Shown one piece after another: positions 1 through 6,407 of a stretch of 9,461 bases of DNA. Source of the DNA: Bacteroidota bacterium (GTDB lineage Bacteria > Zhuqueibacterota > JdFR-76 > DREG01); NCBI GenBank assembly GCA_030624545.1, contig JAUXJX010000042.1, forward strand, positions 1 to 9,461, written 5' to 3'. Positions within the stretch are counted from its first letter, which is position 1. Every line of letters starts with the position of its first letter. The position numbers were made by a program, and so were the translations under genes. Below the pieces are notes generated by a model. The model ran no database searches. It saw nothing but the letters and a program-made list of their open reading frames with translations, and was not told the origin of the DNA.

Positions 1-20
1 GAAGTCAAGAATAATCTCTG

Positions 21-395
21 ATGAAAGAGGCGGCTTTCAAGTTCAAGCGTGAAGAACCAATTCCAGCCAAATCTGCCATAATAGTGCAGCTAATATATCC
101 CGCCAGGAGCAAGAATTCAACATTATTAGAGTTATGGCGTAAAGCCGCCGCCTTCTTTTTTGTGGGTTTGGCAGCGGGGATGATCCTAGACGATCTGGCC
201 GGTGAAATCGCCCGGTCGATTCCACGGAGAAGTCCCGCAAAACTGATATTTGGCTTTGTATTCTTACTTTTTGGCGGGCAATATTTTGATCTATTGCATA
301 ATTGGTGGCCCGGCATTCCGGTTTTGGTAGGTATCATTCTGATTTGGAGAGGAATGAAGGGAAAACGCAGTAATAATGAAGTCTCTCCGGCGTGA
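21..395 (+). CDS. Small two-helix inner-membrane protein, function unknown
   Basis: A 124-residue protein of unknown function. A polar N-terminal stretch of about 40 residues precedes a first hydrophobic segment (about 43-56, AAFFFVGLAAGMI). A charged loop with several Arg residues follows, then a hydrophobic region at about 75-109 that may be one or two helices (LIFGFVFLLFGGQYFDLL and WWPGIPVLVGIILIWRG), and a basic tail. The 'WPgIpvlvGiiLI.rG' pattern resembles the small membrane region of LiaI/LiaF- or DUF5668-type proteins, but this is only a resemblance. An in-frame TAA at 12-14 limits upstream extension. No Shine-Dalgarno site precedes ATG 21, so the true start could lie further in, near the first helix. 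It is convergent with the methyltransferase gene. A 110-aa antisense frame is open over much of it, but lacks membrane or domain character. Confidence 0.55.
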   Translation: MKEAAFKFKREEPIPAKSAIIVQLIYPARSKNSTLLELWRKAAAFFFVGLAAGMILDDLAGEIARSIPRRSPAKLIFGFVFLLFGGQYFDLLHNWWPGIPVLVGIILIWRGMKGKRSNNEVSPA

Positions 396-404
396 AGCCC
401 TGAT

Positions 405-424
405 CTCTCCCGCCAGGGGGAGAG
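405..424. terminator. Hairpin between convergent genes, possible weak bidirectional terminator
   Basis: The sequence ctctccc (405-411) can pair perfectly with gggagag (418-424) around a 6-base loop. It lies 9 bases after the stop of the small membrane protein and 38 bases beyond the 3' end of the oppositely oriented methyltransferase gene. Neither strand has a convincing T-run after the stem, so its terminator function is uncertain. Position between two convergent genes is the main argument. Confidence 0.35.
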
Positions 425-461
425 TTAAATGCGCGTCAAATGGAAAAAAGCAGTTCGAGTT

Positions 462-1082
462 TTAACGCTTCACGCACACGCCTATGCCATCCCGGATTGG
501 CAGAATGGAAGAAATAACCGCATCGGATTCAAAAATAAGGCGGTTAAATTCCTGTATTGCGCTTACCGTCTCATCTTCTGACGCTTCGACTACCTTCCCC
601 CGCCAGAGAACATTGTCGCTAATCAACAATCCTCCCCGCCGCAATCTCCCGAGCATTTTTTCAAATGCGGATGGGTATTGTGTCTTTTGCATATCATTGA
701 GGATGATATCAAACTCACCGTCTAGTTGATCCATCAACTCGAGGGCATCGCCTACATGAAAATGCAATTTATGACCAAGATTAGCGCGGGAAAAGTAACC
801 TTCCGCAATCTCTTTGTTTTTGACAGAATAATCCGTACAATGGATGTCGCCACCGTCAGGAAGGCCCATGGCGAACCAGAATCCGGAGTAGCCGAACCCT
901 GAGCCCAATTCCAAAATTCGCTTGGCTTGCATGATCACTGTATATTGTAGCAGGACGGTTCCCACCATGGGGCCCAGGAAAGGAAAATTAATACTCTGAC
1001 CGAATTCCTCCATTTCTTTCAGAATCGGATGTCTCTTGTGAAGATTGAGTATGTATTTTTCGAGCTGAGGATTTATTATCAT
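462..1082 (-). CDS. SAM-dependent O-methyltransferase (CCoAOMT/family 3 type)
   Basis: This 206-residue class I methyltransferase probably moves a methyl group from S-adenosylmethionine to a hydroxyl of a small, unidentified acceptor in the cytoplasm. The SAM-binding motif I is ILELGSGFGYSG (residues 56-67). The divalent-metal and catalytic block is FDIILNDMQK at 124-133, followed by GGLLISDNVLWRGKV at 150-164. This matches the family pattern FD.i..DadK ... GG.l..DN.LW.G.V. Asp130, Asp156 and Asn157 fit the metal ligands of caffeoyl-CoA O-methyltransferases. Gln132 replaces the second Asp usual in 'DADK'. The C-terminus LPIRDGIGVCVKR matches the usual 'LPigDGl.l..k' end. Length is normal for the small bacterial members. 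An in-frame TAA lies two codons upstream of ATG 1082, which fixes this as the first ATG. No clear Shine-Dalgarno site is present, and a promoter sits almost on the start codon. Confidence 0.9.
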   Translation of the reverse strand: MIINPQLEKYILNLHKRHPILKEMEEFGQSINFPFLGPMVGTVLLQYTVIMQAKRILELGSGFGYSGFWFAMGLPDGGDIHCTDYSVKNKEIAEGYFSRANLGHKLHFHVGDALELMDQLDGEFDIILNDMQKTQYPSAFEKMLGRLRRGGLLISDNVLWRGKVVEASEDETVSAIQEFNRLIFESDAVISSILPIRDGIGVCVKR

Positions 1083-1092
1083 GGCTTACCCA

Positions 1093-1121
1093 ATGATATT
1101 TTTATTACAACCACTGTTCAA
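1093..1121 (-). promoter_or_regulatory. Sigma70-like promoter for the O-methyltransferase gene
   Basis: On the minus strand, TTGAAC (complement of 1116-1121) and TATCAT (complement of 1093-1098) are separated by exactly 17 bases. This is a good match to the TTGACA-17-TATAAT consensus. The expected transcription start is near 1086, only about 3-4 bases before ATG 1082, so the message would be leaderless or nearly so. Confidence 0.6.
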
Positions 1122-1163
1122 TTGAGTATGAATATACCTGGCCGGTTTTTAATCATTATATAT

Positions 1164-1178
1164 TGATTTCTGAAATCA
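1164..1178. repeat. Perfect 15-bp inverted repeat, operator-like
   Basis: TGATTTC (1164-1170) and GAAATCA (1172-1178) form a perfect 7-bp dyad around a single T. It lies about 43 bases upstream of the methyltransferase -35 element and about 250 bases upstream of the GH57 promoter. The size and symmetry suit a dimeric regulator, but no matching half-site was found elsewhere in the window. Confidence 0.4.
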
Positions 1179-1258
1179 GGTGCAAGGTAATTTTGCCATT
1201 CTTCCATAGGAATCGTTAAAGATTCGTGCCAACGTAACTCGTTGTAATTTAATAATAA

Positions 1259-1321
1259 GCACAATTGGGCGTATCATTTTATTCTCGGGCGGATCCGCCT
1301 TGTACGGCCCTGAGATTGTGC
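1259..1321. other. Imperfect stem-loop region in the divergent intergenic spacer
   Basis: GCACAAT (1259-1265) pairs with ATTGTGC (1315-1321). CTCGGGC (1284-1290) pairs with GCCCTGAG (1307-1314) with one bulged T, stacked directly on the outer stem. A perfect palindrome, GGCGGATCCGCC (1288-1299), overlaps the inner part as an alternative fold. The element lies upstream of the predicted GH57 promoter, so it is either a DNA-level element or belongs to an unrecognised transcript. The rest of 1083-1525 holds only the promoters listed here; I see no tRNA or credible gene there. Confidence 0.3.
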
Positions 1322-1428
1322 GGGGTTAACTAACTTGCCTGAATGTGAAAAGATACAGAAAATTACTTTACTAATTAGGTTGAGCTTCTGTCTGGAAGCG
1401 TATAAAGTTCTTGCTTTAACTTCTAAAA

Positions 1429-1437
1429 TGGTATAAT
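1429..1437 (+). promoter_or_regulatory. Extended -10 promoter for the GH57 gene
   Basis: TGGTATAAT is a perfect extended -10 element (TGn plus consensus TATAAT at 1432-1437). A TTGCTT at 1411-1416 could be a -35, but its 15-base spacer is short; extended -10 promoters often tolerate a poor -35. Transcription would start near 1444, leaving a leader of about 80 bases before the TTG start at 1526. Confidence 0.55.
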
Positions 1438-1513
1438 TTAACCCCTTTGTTTTTTCTGCATATCGTTTGGCAATTGCATCTATGAAAGCAGGATAAGAAA
1501 AACGGACTCCTAA

Positions 1514-1522
1514 GGGAGAAGG
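1514..1522 (+). promoter_or_regulatory. Ribosome binding site that fixes the TTG start of the GH57 gene
   Basis: GGGAGAAGG at 1514-1522 is a purine-rich Shine-Dalgarno region immediately upstream of TTG 1526. It supports TTG as the start codon because no ATG is available near this position. CTCC at 1507-1510 can pair with GGAG at 1515-1518 across a TAAG loop, so a small 4-bp hairpin may partly cover the site. Confidence 0.7.
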
Positions 1523-1525
1523 CTA

Positions 1526-3664
1526 TTGAACAAGGTTTTATTTGCGTTTGGGATTCATAATCATCAGCCCGTAGGGAATTTTGATTATGTATTCGAAGAT
1601 GCCTACCAAAAATCATATTTGCCATTCTTAGAAATCTTAGAATCGCATCCCAAGTTTAGAATCACTCTGCACTATTCGGGGGTACTGCTTGATTGGTTGG
1701 AAGAGAACCATGCCGATTTCATCATGCGGCTGAAAGAAATGGTGGATTCCCGGCAGATAGAAATGATGTCGGGGGCACATTACGAACCGATTCTCGTTGC
1801 CATTCCGGACAGGGATAAAGTGGGGCAAATTGAGAAATTGACTCGGGAAGTGAGGCGGCATACCGGGTATGATGCTAAAGGTATGTGGATGGCCGAGAGG
1901 GTTTGGGAACCGCATCTGCCGAAAACTCTGCGCGAGGCAGGTGTTACCTATGTAATTTTGGATGATTCGCATTTTAAGTACGCCGGCCTCAAAGAGGAGG
2001 AGCTCTTCGGTTATTATGTGACCGAGGAACAGGGCGAAACGCTGAAGGTCTTCCCGATCAGCGAAAGATTAAGATATACCATCCCATTTCAAATGCCTGA
2101 AGATACTCTTGAATATCTGCGACGCGTGGCAGCTAGAGGCAAGAATGAGGTAGCGGTTTTCGCCGACGACGGCGAGAAGTTTGGCGTTTGGCCGGGTACT
2201 CACGAACACGTGTTCAAGAATGGCTGGTTGGAGGGATTCGTTTCCGCATTGGAAAAAGAAGAAAAATCTATAGAAATGGTTCACTTCAGCGAAGCCTTGG
2301 AACGACTGCCGCCGAAGGGCCGGGTTTACCTGCCTGCTGCGTCCTACCGCGAAATGATGGAGTGGGCTCTGCCTTCCACCGCAACCAGGGAGTTGGAGGA
2401 ATTTGAACAGCGTCTTAAGGACGATGATCTTTTTGAATCTTATAATATCTACGTACGTGGGGGTTTTTGGAGAAATTTTCTAGCAAAGTACCCGGAATCC
2501 AATCACATGCATAAAAAGATGCTATATGTAAGCAAGAAGATTGAAGATAGCAGGGGCAGTTTGCCGGAAGAAACCAGAAAGAAAGCCCTGGATTATCTAT
2601 GGGCCGGTCAGTGCAATTGCCCTTATTGGCATGGCGTCTTTGGCGGTTTATACCTGGCTCATCTTCGGCATGCGATATACAAGAATCTAATTAAGGCCGA
2701 AAACACCATTCAAAATGAAATTCATAGAAAAGGGGTTCAGGTTTCGGCCTTCGATTTCTCCGGTAACGGAGAGGAAGATGTGGTCATTGAGTCTCCTACT
2801 CTGAATCTCTATTTGGATCCATCTGCCGGCGGATCTCTCGTTGAGCTGGACTATAAGCCCGCCGCAACAAATCTCATGGATACGATGTCACGCCGCGAAG
2901 AAGCCTATCATCGTAAGTTACTCGAAGATTTCAGCTCAAATGCGTCATCCGGCGAAGTGGCATCGATCCATGATTTGATGATATCCAAGGAAGAGAATCT
3001 ACAGCAATATCTGAAATATGACTGGTATCTGCGGCGGGGATTGATTGACCATTTTTTGGCTCCCGGTACTACCCTGGGTCAGTTTGCCGATTGCGAGTAT
3101 CTTGAGATTGGCGATTTCGTGGATAATCCTTATGAATATGAAATTGCAAAGGATAGGGAATTTGACACTGTGAGTTTGCGGAGGACGGGCAATTTGACCG
3201 CCGATTCGAAGTCGATTCCGCTACAGGTAGAAAAAACCCTCAGATTGAGGCAAGAGCTCAGCGAGATCGGTATAATGTACAAGATAACCAACCTCTCTGA
3301 AGAATCGGTAGAACTTCACTTTGGAGTTGAGTGGAACGTGGGTTTGCTCGCCGGTAACGCCCCCGACCGCTACTATGAAGTAGGAAATCGTAAACTGGCT
3401 GACCGGAAGCTGGCGAGTAAAGGAAAGCTGGAAAACGTCAAGGCGCTCGCACTCGTGGATGAGTGGCAAAATATACGCGTTGATTTTGAGTATGAAGACC
3501 CCGCCAAAATCTGGCGCTTTCCTGTGGAGACAGTTTCTCTTTCGGAGGCGGGATTTGAAAGAGTCTTTCAAAGCTCGGTGGTCTTTGCACACTGGCAATT
3601 TCTACTGAATAAGGGAGAGCAAATAACCAAGGCTTTCACATGTTCAATTTCGTCCGTTAAGTAG
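1526..3664 (+). CDS. GH57 alpha-amylase / 4-alpha-glucanotransferase family enzyme
   Basis: A 712-residue glycoside hydrolase family 57 protein, probably cytoplasmic because there is no signal peptide. It likely cleaves and/or transfers alpha-1,4-glucan chains (starch or glycogen). The ordered GH57 motifs are visible. Region 1 is HNHQP at 11-15 and region 2 is SGAHYEPIL at 82-90. Region 3 is WMAERVWEP at 121-129, with Glu124 the expected nucleophile. Region 4 is FADDGEKFGVWPG at 212-224, with Asp214 or Asp215 the acid/base. A later GLYLAHLRHAIY block lies at 374-385. Spacing closely follows the Thermococcus litoralis 4-alpha-glucanotransferase (Glu123/Asp214). The remaining part, to about 710, fits the helical (DUF1925) and beta-rich (DUF1926) C-terminal domains of that subgroup. 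Full length. The start is TTG with a good ribosome binding site. Amylase and glucanotransferase activity cannot be separated by sight. It is transcribed alone, between its own promoter and a weak terminator. Confidence 0.93.
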   Translation: MNKVLFAFGIHNHQPVGNFDYVFEDAYQKSYLPFLEILESHPKFRITLHYSGVLLDWLEENHADFIMRLKEMVDSRQIEMMSGAHYEPILVAIPDRDKVGQIEKLTREVRRHTGYDAKGMWMAERVWEPHLPKTLREAGVTYVILDDSHFKYAGLKEEELFGYYVTEEQGETLKVFPISERLRYTIPFQMPEDTLEYLRRVAARGKNEVAVFADDGEKFGVWPGTHEHVFKNGWLEGFVSALEKEEKSIEMVHFSEALERLPPKGRVYLPAASYREMMEWALPSTATRELEEFEQRLKDDDLFESYNIYVRGGFWRNFLAKYPESNHMHKKMLYVSKKIEDSRGSLPEETRKKALDYLWAGQCNCPYWHGVFGGLYLAHLRHAIYKNLIKAENTIQNEIHRKGVQVSAFDFSGNGEEDVVIESPTLNLYLDPSAGGSLVELDYKPAATNLMDTMSRREEAYHRKLLEDFSSNASSGEVASIHDLMISKEENLQQYLKYDWYLRRGLIDHFLAPGTTLGQFADCEYLEIGDFVDNPYEYEIAKDREFDTVSLRRTGNLTADSKSIPLQVEKTLRLRQELSEIGIMYKITNLSEESVELHFGVEWNVGLLAGNAPDRYYEVGNRKLADRKLASKGKLENVKALALVDEWQNIRVDFEYEDPAKIWRFPVETVSLSEAGFERVFQSSVVFAHWQFLLNKGEQITKAFTCSISSVK

Positions 3665-3717
3665 GGCTTCTCAAATGCTCTGTTCCTTGATCATATTCCC
3701 AATCCGGCGATTCCCGA

Positions 3718-3748
3718 TCTCCAGGCAATCTATTTGGGAGAGTTTTTT
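3718..3748 (+). terminator. Weak intrinsic terminator after the GH57 gene
   Basis: TCTCC (3718-3722) pairs with GGAGA (3737-3741) around a 14-base loop, with a run of six T at 3743-3748. The stem is short and the loop long, so termination would be modest. It sits about 54 bases after the GH57 stop and upstream of the exbB promoter, which is the right place for a gene boundary. Confidence 0.4.
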
Positions 3749-3822
3749 ATTGAATAACAGACCTTGAAATTCGTAAATTTTGTTGAGATAAATTGAGCCA
3801 CCAATTTTTTTTAAAAAAGTTA

Positions 3823-3851
3823 TTGACTTTTTGTAAATAATTAGCTACAAT
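3823..3851 (+). promoter_or_regulatory. Near-consensus sigma70-like promoter of the exbB-exbD-exbD-tonB operon
   Basis: TTGACT (3823-3828) and TACAAT (3846-3851) are separated by exactly 17 bases, each one mismatch from consensus. A run of eight T followed by six A (3805-3818) lies just upstream and could act as an UP element. Transcription would begin near 3858, giving a leader of about 70 bases before the exbB ATG. Confidence 0.7.
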
Positions 3852-3927
3852 CGAAGCAATCTGGCAAGAATGGTTTGTCATACAAAATGCTATTATCACA
3901 AATAAAATTAGAGGAGAAAGAGAAGCC

Positions 3928-4554
3928 ATGATCGAGCTATTTCTTAAAGGCGGCGGGTTTATGTACCCCATATTGTTCTTCTTGGTTTTTGGTCTAGCCG
4001 TCAGCATAGAGCGAGTCATTAGTTTGAGTCGCGCATCCATAAACACACGAAAATTTATGGAGAAAATCAAAGGTGCCCTGGATGAAGGCGGTGTTGAGGC
4101 AGCGAAAGAAGTATGTGAAAGCACGCGAGGTCCTATTGCCTCCATTTTCCATGCCGGTCTTATGAGGATGGACAAGGGCATTGATTATGTCGAGAAAGCG
4201 ATTATGAATGCAGGTTCCATCGAGATGGCCTTCCTGGAGAGAGGATTGGTCTGGCTGGGCACCGTCATCAGTCTGGCGCCCATGCTTGGTTTTACTGGTA
4301 CAGTAGCAGGTATGATCCAGTCCTTCGAGGCCATCGCAGCGGCCAACGAAATCTCACCTTCTATTGTTGCCAGCGGTATTTCTGTGGCGCTATTGACCAC
4401 CGCGTTCGGTTTGGTCACCGCTATACTTATCCAGTTTTTCCACAATTATTTTGTGTCAAAAGTGGACCGCATCATTATCGATATGGAAGAAAGCTCTGTG
4501 GCGTTTGTGGACACACTTTTGGAGCGTCAAAGCCAAAGCAAAGGCACCACCTAA
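3928..4554 (+). CDS. exbB: ExbB / MotA-TolQ family proton channel subunit
   Basis: A 208-residue inner-membrane subunit of the proton-driven motor that energises TonB. Three transmembrane segments fit ExbB topology: about 11-33, 107-130 and 149-173. A cytoplasmic domain of about 75 residues lies between the first two, and a cytoplasmic helix sits at the C-terminus. The signature APMLGFTGTVAGMIQSFEAI (117-136) matches the family 'aPllGLlGTV.GmI.aF'. TM3 reads GISVALLTTAFGLVTAIL. By my alignment from memory to E. coli ExbB (GIAEALIATAIGLVAAIP), the pore Glu176 position is Val153 and the following Pro is Leu. The Thr residues Thr124, Thr157 and Thr158 remain. GAGGAG at 3911-3916 lies 11 bases before the ATG. 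It is the first gene of a four-gene operon. The stop TAA is followed at once by the exbD ribosome binding site. Confidence 0.93.
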   Translation: MIELFLKGGGFMYPILFFLVFGLAVSIERVISLSRASINTRKFMEKIKGALDEGGVEAAKEVCESTRGPIASIFHAGLMRMDKGIDYVEKAIMNAGSIEMAFLERGLVWLGTVISLAPMLGFTGTVAGMIQSFEAIAAANEISPSIVASGISVALLTTAFGLVTAILIQFFHNYFVSKVDRIIIDMEESSVAFVDTLLERQSQSKGTT

Positions 4555-4569
4555 GAGGAGGTCGGTCCC

Positions 4570-4971
4570 ATGATGATCGAAAAAGAGCGTAAGAGGGTCG
4601 CTGAAATTCCCACTGCCTCAATGGCGGACATCGCCTTTCTCCTGTTGATTTTCTTCCTGGTTGTTACCACAATTGACGTGGACAAGGGGCTTGGACTGAC
4701 CTTGCCGCCCAAAGGCGAGGAGCTGGAGGTTCGGAGTAAGAATATCTGCAATATTCTCATTAATGCCCAGGGCCAGGTTCTGATTGATGAGCAGCCGGCA
4801 CAAATAAATCTGGTTAGCGATATTGTGAAACAAAAAATTATGGAAAATTCAAAGCTTATTATTTCATTGAAGACCACTAAGCAGACCAAGTACGAAGTCT
4901 ACATCAAGGTGCTGGATCAACTAAAAATGGCCGGGGCAAAGAGAATATCTCTTGCAGAACCAGAGGTTTAG
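4570..4971 (+). CDS. exbD: ExbD / TolR biopolymer transport protein, first copy
   Basis: A 133-residue ExbD/TolR-family protein that couples proton flow through the ExbB channel to TonB. It has a short cytoplasmic N-terminus and one transmembrane helix at about 18-36. The family Asp in the helix is present (SMADIAFLLLIFFLV, Asp20), as is the LPP at the membrane exit (about 44-46). A periplasmic domain follows, with the typical 'i.In..Gq.lideq...' pattern near 62-75 and a KyevyikvLDqLK..Ga..i region near 105-125. Normal family length. GAGGAG overlaps the region right after the exbB stop. Two adjacent ATGs (4570, 4573) are both possible starts. It differs clearly from the second ExbD and shares only the IPTASM-DI core and fold, so this is an old duplication. 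Confidence 0.92.
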   Translation: MMIEKERKRVAEIPTASMADIAFLLLIFFLVVTTIDVDKGLGLTLPPKGEELEVRSKNICNILINAQGQVLIDEQPAQINLVSDIVKQKIMENSKLIISLKTTKQTKYEVYIKVLDQLKMAGAKRISLAEPEV

Positions 4972-5003
4972 GGCTATATTCAGTGTGAACAGGAGAGCAT
5001 TCC

Positions 5004-5477
5004 ATGCCTGACGTCGAAAACCCCGAAGGACAAGAGAAGAAAACGGTTCCTTACTATCCACCGGAGCGCGTTAGATTCGCCCAGAAAGGCGGGGCGAAAA
5101 CTGAGATTCCAACCGCTTCTATGCCCGATATCGTATTTATGTTGATCCTGTTCTTTATGGTGACTACAGTATTTCAGCAGTATAAGGGGTTGGCTGTGGA
5201 ATTGCCCTCTGCCCACAAAATCGAAAAGCTGCCGGGTAAGCGGAATGTGACGCACATTTGGATTGACAGACAGGACCGGATTTCGATTGACGATCAATTG
5301 GTTGCTGTGAGGCAGGTGGGCAAATTGATGTACACCAAACGAGTCGAAAATCCTCGCATTGTGGTTTCTTTGAGAATTGATCGCCTGGCTGAAATGGAGG
5401 TCGTCTCCGGCGTCCATCAGCAGCTTAGAGAGGCCGATGCTTTGAAGGTTAATTATTCAACCAAATATGCGCCGTGA
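5004..5477 (+). CDS. exbD: ExbD / TolR biopolymer transport protein, second copy
   Basis: A 157-residue ExbD paralogue with a longer cytoplasmic N-terminus than the first copy (about 35 residues, rich in Pro and charged residues). The single transmembrane helix is at about 42-57. The conserved Asp is in SMPDIVFMLILFFMVTT (Asp42), and ELPSA follows the membrane exit (about 66-70). The periplasmic domain contains the 'hiwIDrqdrisIDdqlv' strand pair and a C-terminal helix-strand unit. AGGAG at 4991-4995 precedes the ATG. Two consecutive exbD genes also occur in some other TonB loci, such as the Xanthomonas tonB-exbB-exbD1-exbD2 cluster. There one copy is not needed for every substrate. Whether the two copies here form mixed dimers or serve the two TonBs separately cannot be read from sequence. 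Confidence 0.92.
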   Translation: MPDVENPEGQEKKTVPYYPPERVRFAQKGGAKTEIPTASMPDIVFMLILFFMVTTVFQQYKGLAVELPSAHKIEKLPGKRNVTHIWIDRQDRISIDDQLVAVRQVGKLMYTKRVENPRIVVSLRIDRLAEMEVVSGVHQQLREADALKVNYSTKYAP

Positions 5478-5485
5478 GGTGAGCT

Positions 5486-6136
5486 ATGCCAGAACCAACA
5501 GTACGTGAAAAGTACAAGCTTGACTACCGTAAGGTGGTTGAAGCTTCCATGGTGATCTCTCTTCTGTTCCTTTTGGTCCTTTTTCAGGCTTTTAAACGAT
5601 TTGAAGGCGGCGTGGACATAAAAGCGGAAGAACAGATTATTATTGAACTGGATGAGGTACCACTCACTGAGCAGATTGATCGCCCGCCGCCCCCGCCGCG
5701 GCCTACAGTTCCTATTCCTTCAGAGGATGACGACATACCGGAGGACTTGACCATTGAAGAGACAGAGCTTGACTTCGATGAAGAGCCGCCCCCTGCGCCT
5801 CCACCTCCTGCGGAAGAGGAAGACATTATTTTTGTGGCCTATGATACAGCGCCGGAACCGATCGGTGGACGTGCGGCAATTCTAAAAAACCTAAGATATC
5901 CCGAGATTGCTAGAAGAGCGGGTGTCGAAGGCACGGTTTTTATTCATGCTCTCATTGACAGGAGAGGTAACGTGATTAATACCAAAGTTCTTAAATCTCT
6001 TGGGAACAATGGTTGCGATGAGGCCGCCGCTGATGCGATCAAAAAAACCAAGTGGAAACCAGCCCTCCAGCGGGACAAGCCGGTGAAAGTGTGGGTGAGT
6101 ATTCCGGTGGTCTTCAAACTGAAGGAAGCCCGCTGA
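5486..6136 (+). CDS. tonB: TonB-family energy transducer, first copy
   Basis: A 216-residue TonB protein that carries energy from the ExbB/ExbD motor across the periplasm to outer-membrane receptors. It has a cytoplasmic tail (1-18) and one transmembrane anchor at about 19-37, ending LFQAFKR. The periplasmic linker has Pro runs (PPPPPRP at 67-73, PPPAPPPP at 101-108) between acidic patches. The TonB C-terminal domain spans about 128-213: LRYPEIARRAGVEGTVFIHA, DRRGNV, then CDEAAADAIKKTKWKPA and a VWVSIPVVFKL strand. The linker contains IPEDLTIEETELD at 84-96, identical to a segment of the second TonB. GAGGTGAG overlaps the stop of exbD, and the ATG lies 8 bases after it, so translation is probably coupled. 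It is the last gene of the operon, followed by a strong terminator. Confidence 0.93.
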   Translation: MPEPTVREKYKLDYRKVVEASMVISLLFLLVLFQAFKRFEGGVDIKAEEQIIIELDEVPLTEQIDRPPPPPRPTVPIPSEDDDIPEDLTIEETELDFDEEPPPAPPPPAEEEDIIFVAYDTAPEPIGGRAAILKNLRYPEIARRAGVEGTVFIHALIDRRGNVINTKVLKSLGNNGCDEAAADAIKKTKWKPALQRDKPVKVWVSIPVVFKLKEAR

Positions 6137-6157
6137 CGAAACTTTGAAAGTCTGATC

Positions 6158-6193
6158 AAGGCGATGTGAGTTTTTGCATCGCCTTTTTCTTTT
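6158..6193 (+). terminator. Strong intrinsic terminator of the exbB-exbD-exbD-tonB operon
   Basis: AAGGCGATG (6158-6166) pairs perfectly with CATCGCCTT (6177-6185) over 9 bp around a 10-base loop. A T-rich tract (TTTCTTTT) follows at 6186-6193. It starts 21 bases after the tonB stop. This separates the first TonB operon from the second tonB, which must therefore be transcribed mainly from its own promoter. Confidence 0.93.
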
Positions 6194-6369
6194 CTCCGTC
6201 TGGAATTCAATTCGCAAAACCTGCCCCGCCAGCCAAGAATTTTCTAATGTTGGCCATCTCTCGACCAAGCTCAATGCATGAAGCTTCTTTTAAGGGAAAC
6301 AATGCAGAAATTAGCGGTTTAAAAGATGTGGACATTATTTTTGCCGTTAGCTATATTGATCTCTAAAAG

Positions 6370-6407
6370 ATGTAACCTTTTGCGCAACTTCATATTTTTG
6401 GTTACAT
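6370..6407. repeat. 8-bp inverted repeat upstream of the second tonB, candidate operator
   Basis: ATGTAACC (6370-6377) and GGTTACAT (6400-6407) are perfect inverted copies with 22 bases between them. Their centres are 30 bases apart, close to three turns of the helix, so both half-sites would face the same side. The right arm touches the candidate -35 of the second cluster. It lies in the 308-base gap 6137-6444, which otherwise holds only the terminator and no credible gene. Confidence 0.4.

Noticed and set aside
5..337. Minus-strand open frame of 110 aa opposite the small membrane protein
   Set aside because: No recognisable domain. The plus-strand frame has coherent membrane segments, and the minus-strand frame has no ribosome binding site that I can see.
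1083..1525. tRNA gene or CRISPR-like array in the long spacer
   Set aside because: No cloverleaf with TTC-loop and CCA-end features, and no regularly spaced direct repeats, were found by eye.
1416..1625. Minus-strand open frame of 69 aa crossing the GH57 start
   Set aside because: It overlaps the GH57 promoter, ribosome binding site and conserved N-terminus, and its Cys/His/Arg-rich translation looks random.
3928..4971. ExbB-ExbD fusion by readthrough, since exbB and the first exbD are in the same frame separated by one TAA and five codons
   Set aside because: A strong GAGGAG ribosome binding site and double ATG lie between them, and both proteins have normal family lengths. The shared frame is expected by chance one time in three.
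5584..5826. Antisense Ser/Gly-rich open frame
   Set aside because: It is the mirror of the proline- and acid-rich linker of the first tonB. The same artefact occurs at 6591-6947 opposite the second tonB.
6166..6366. Short plus-strand open frame between the two tonB genes
   Set aside because: It begins inside the intrinsic terminator stem, has no ribosome binding site and shows no protein-like composition.
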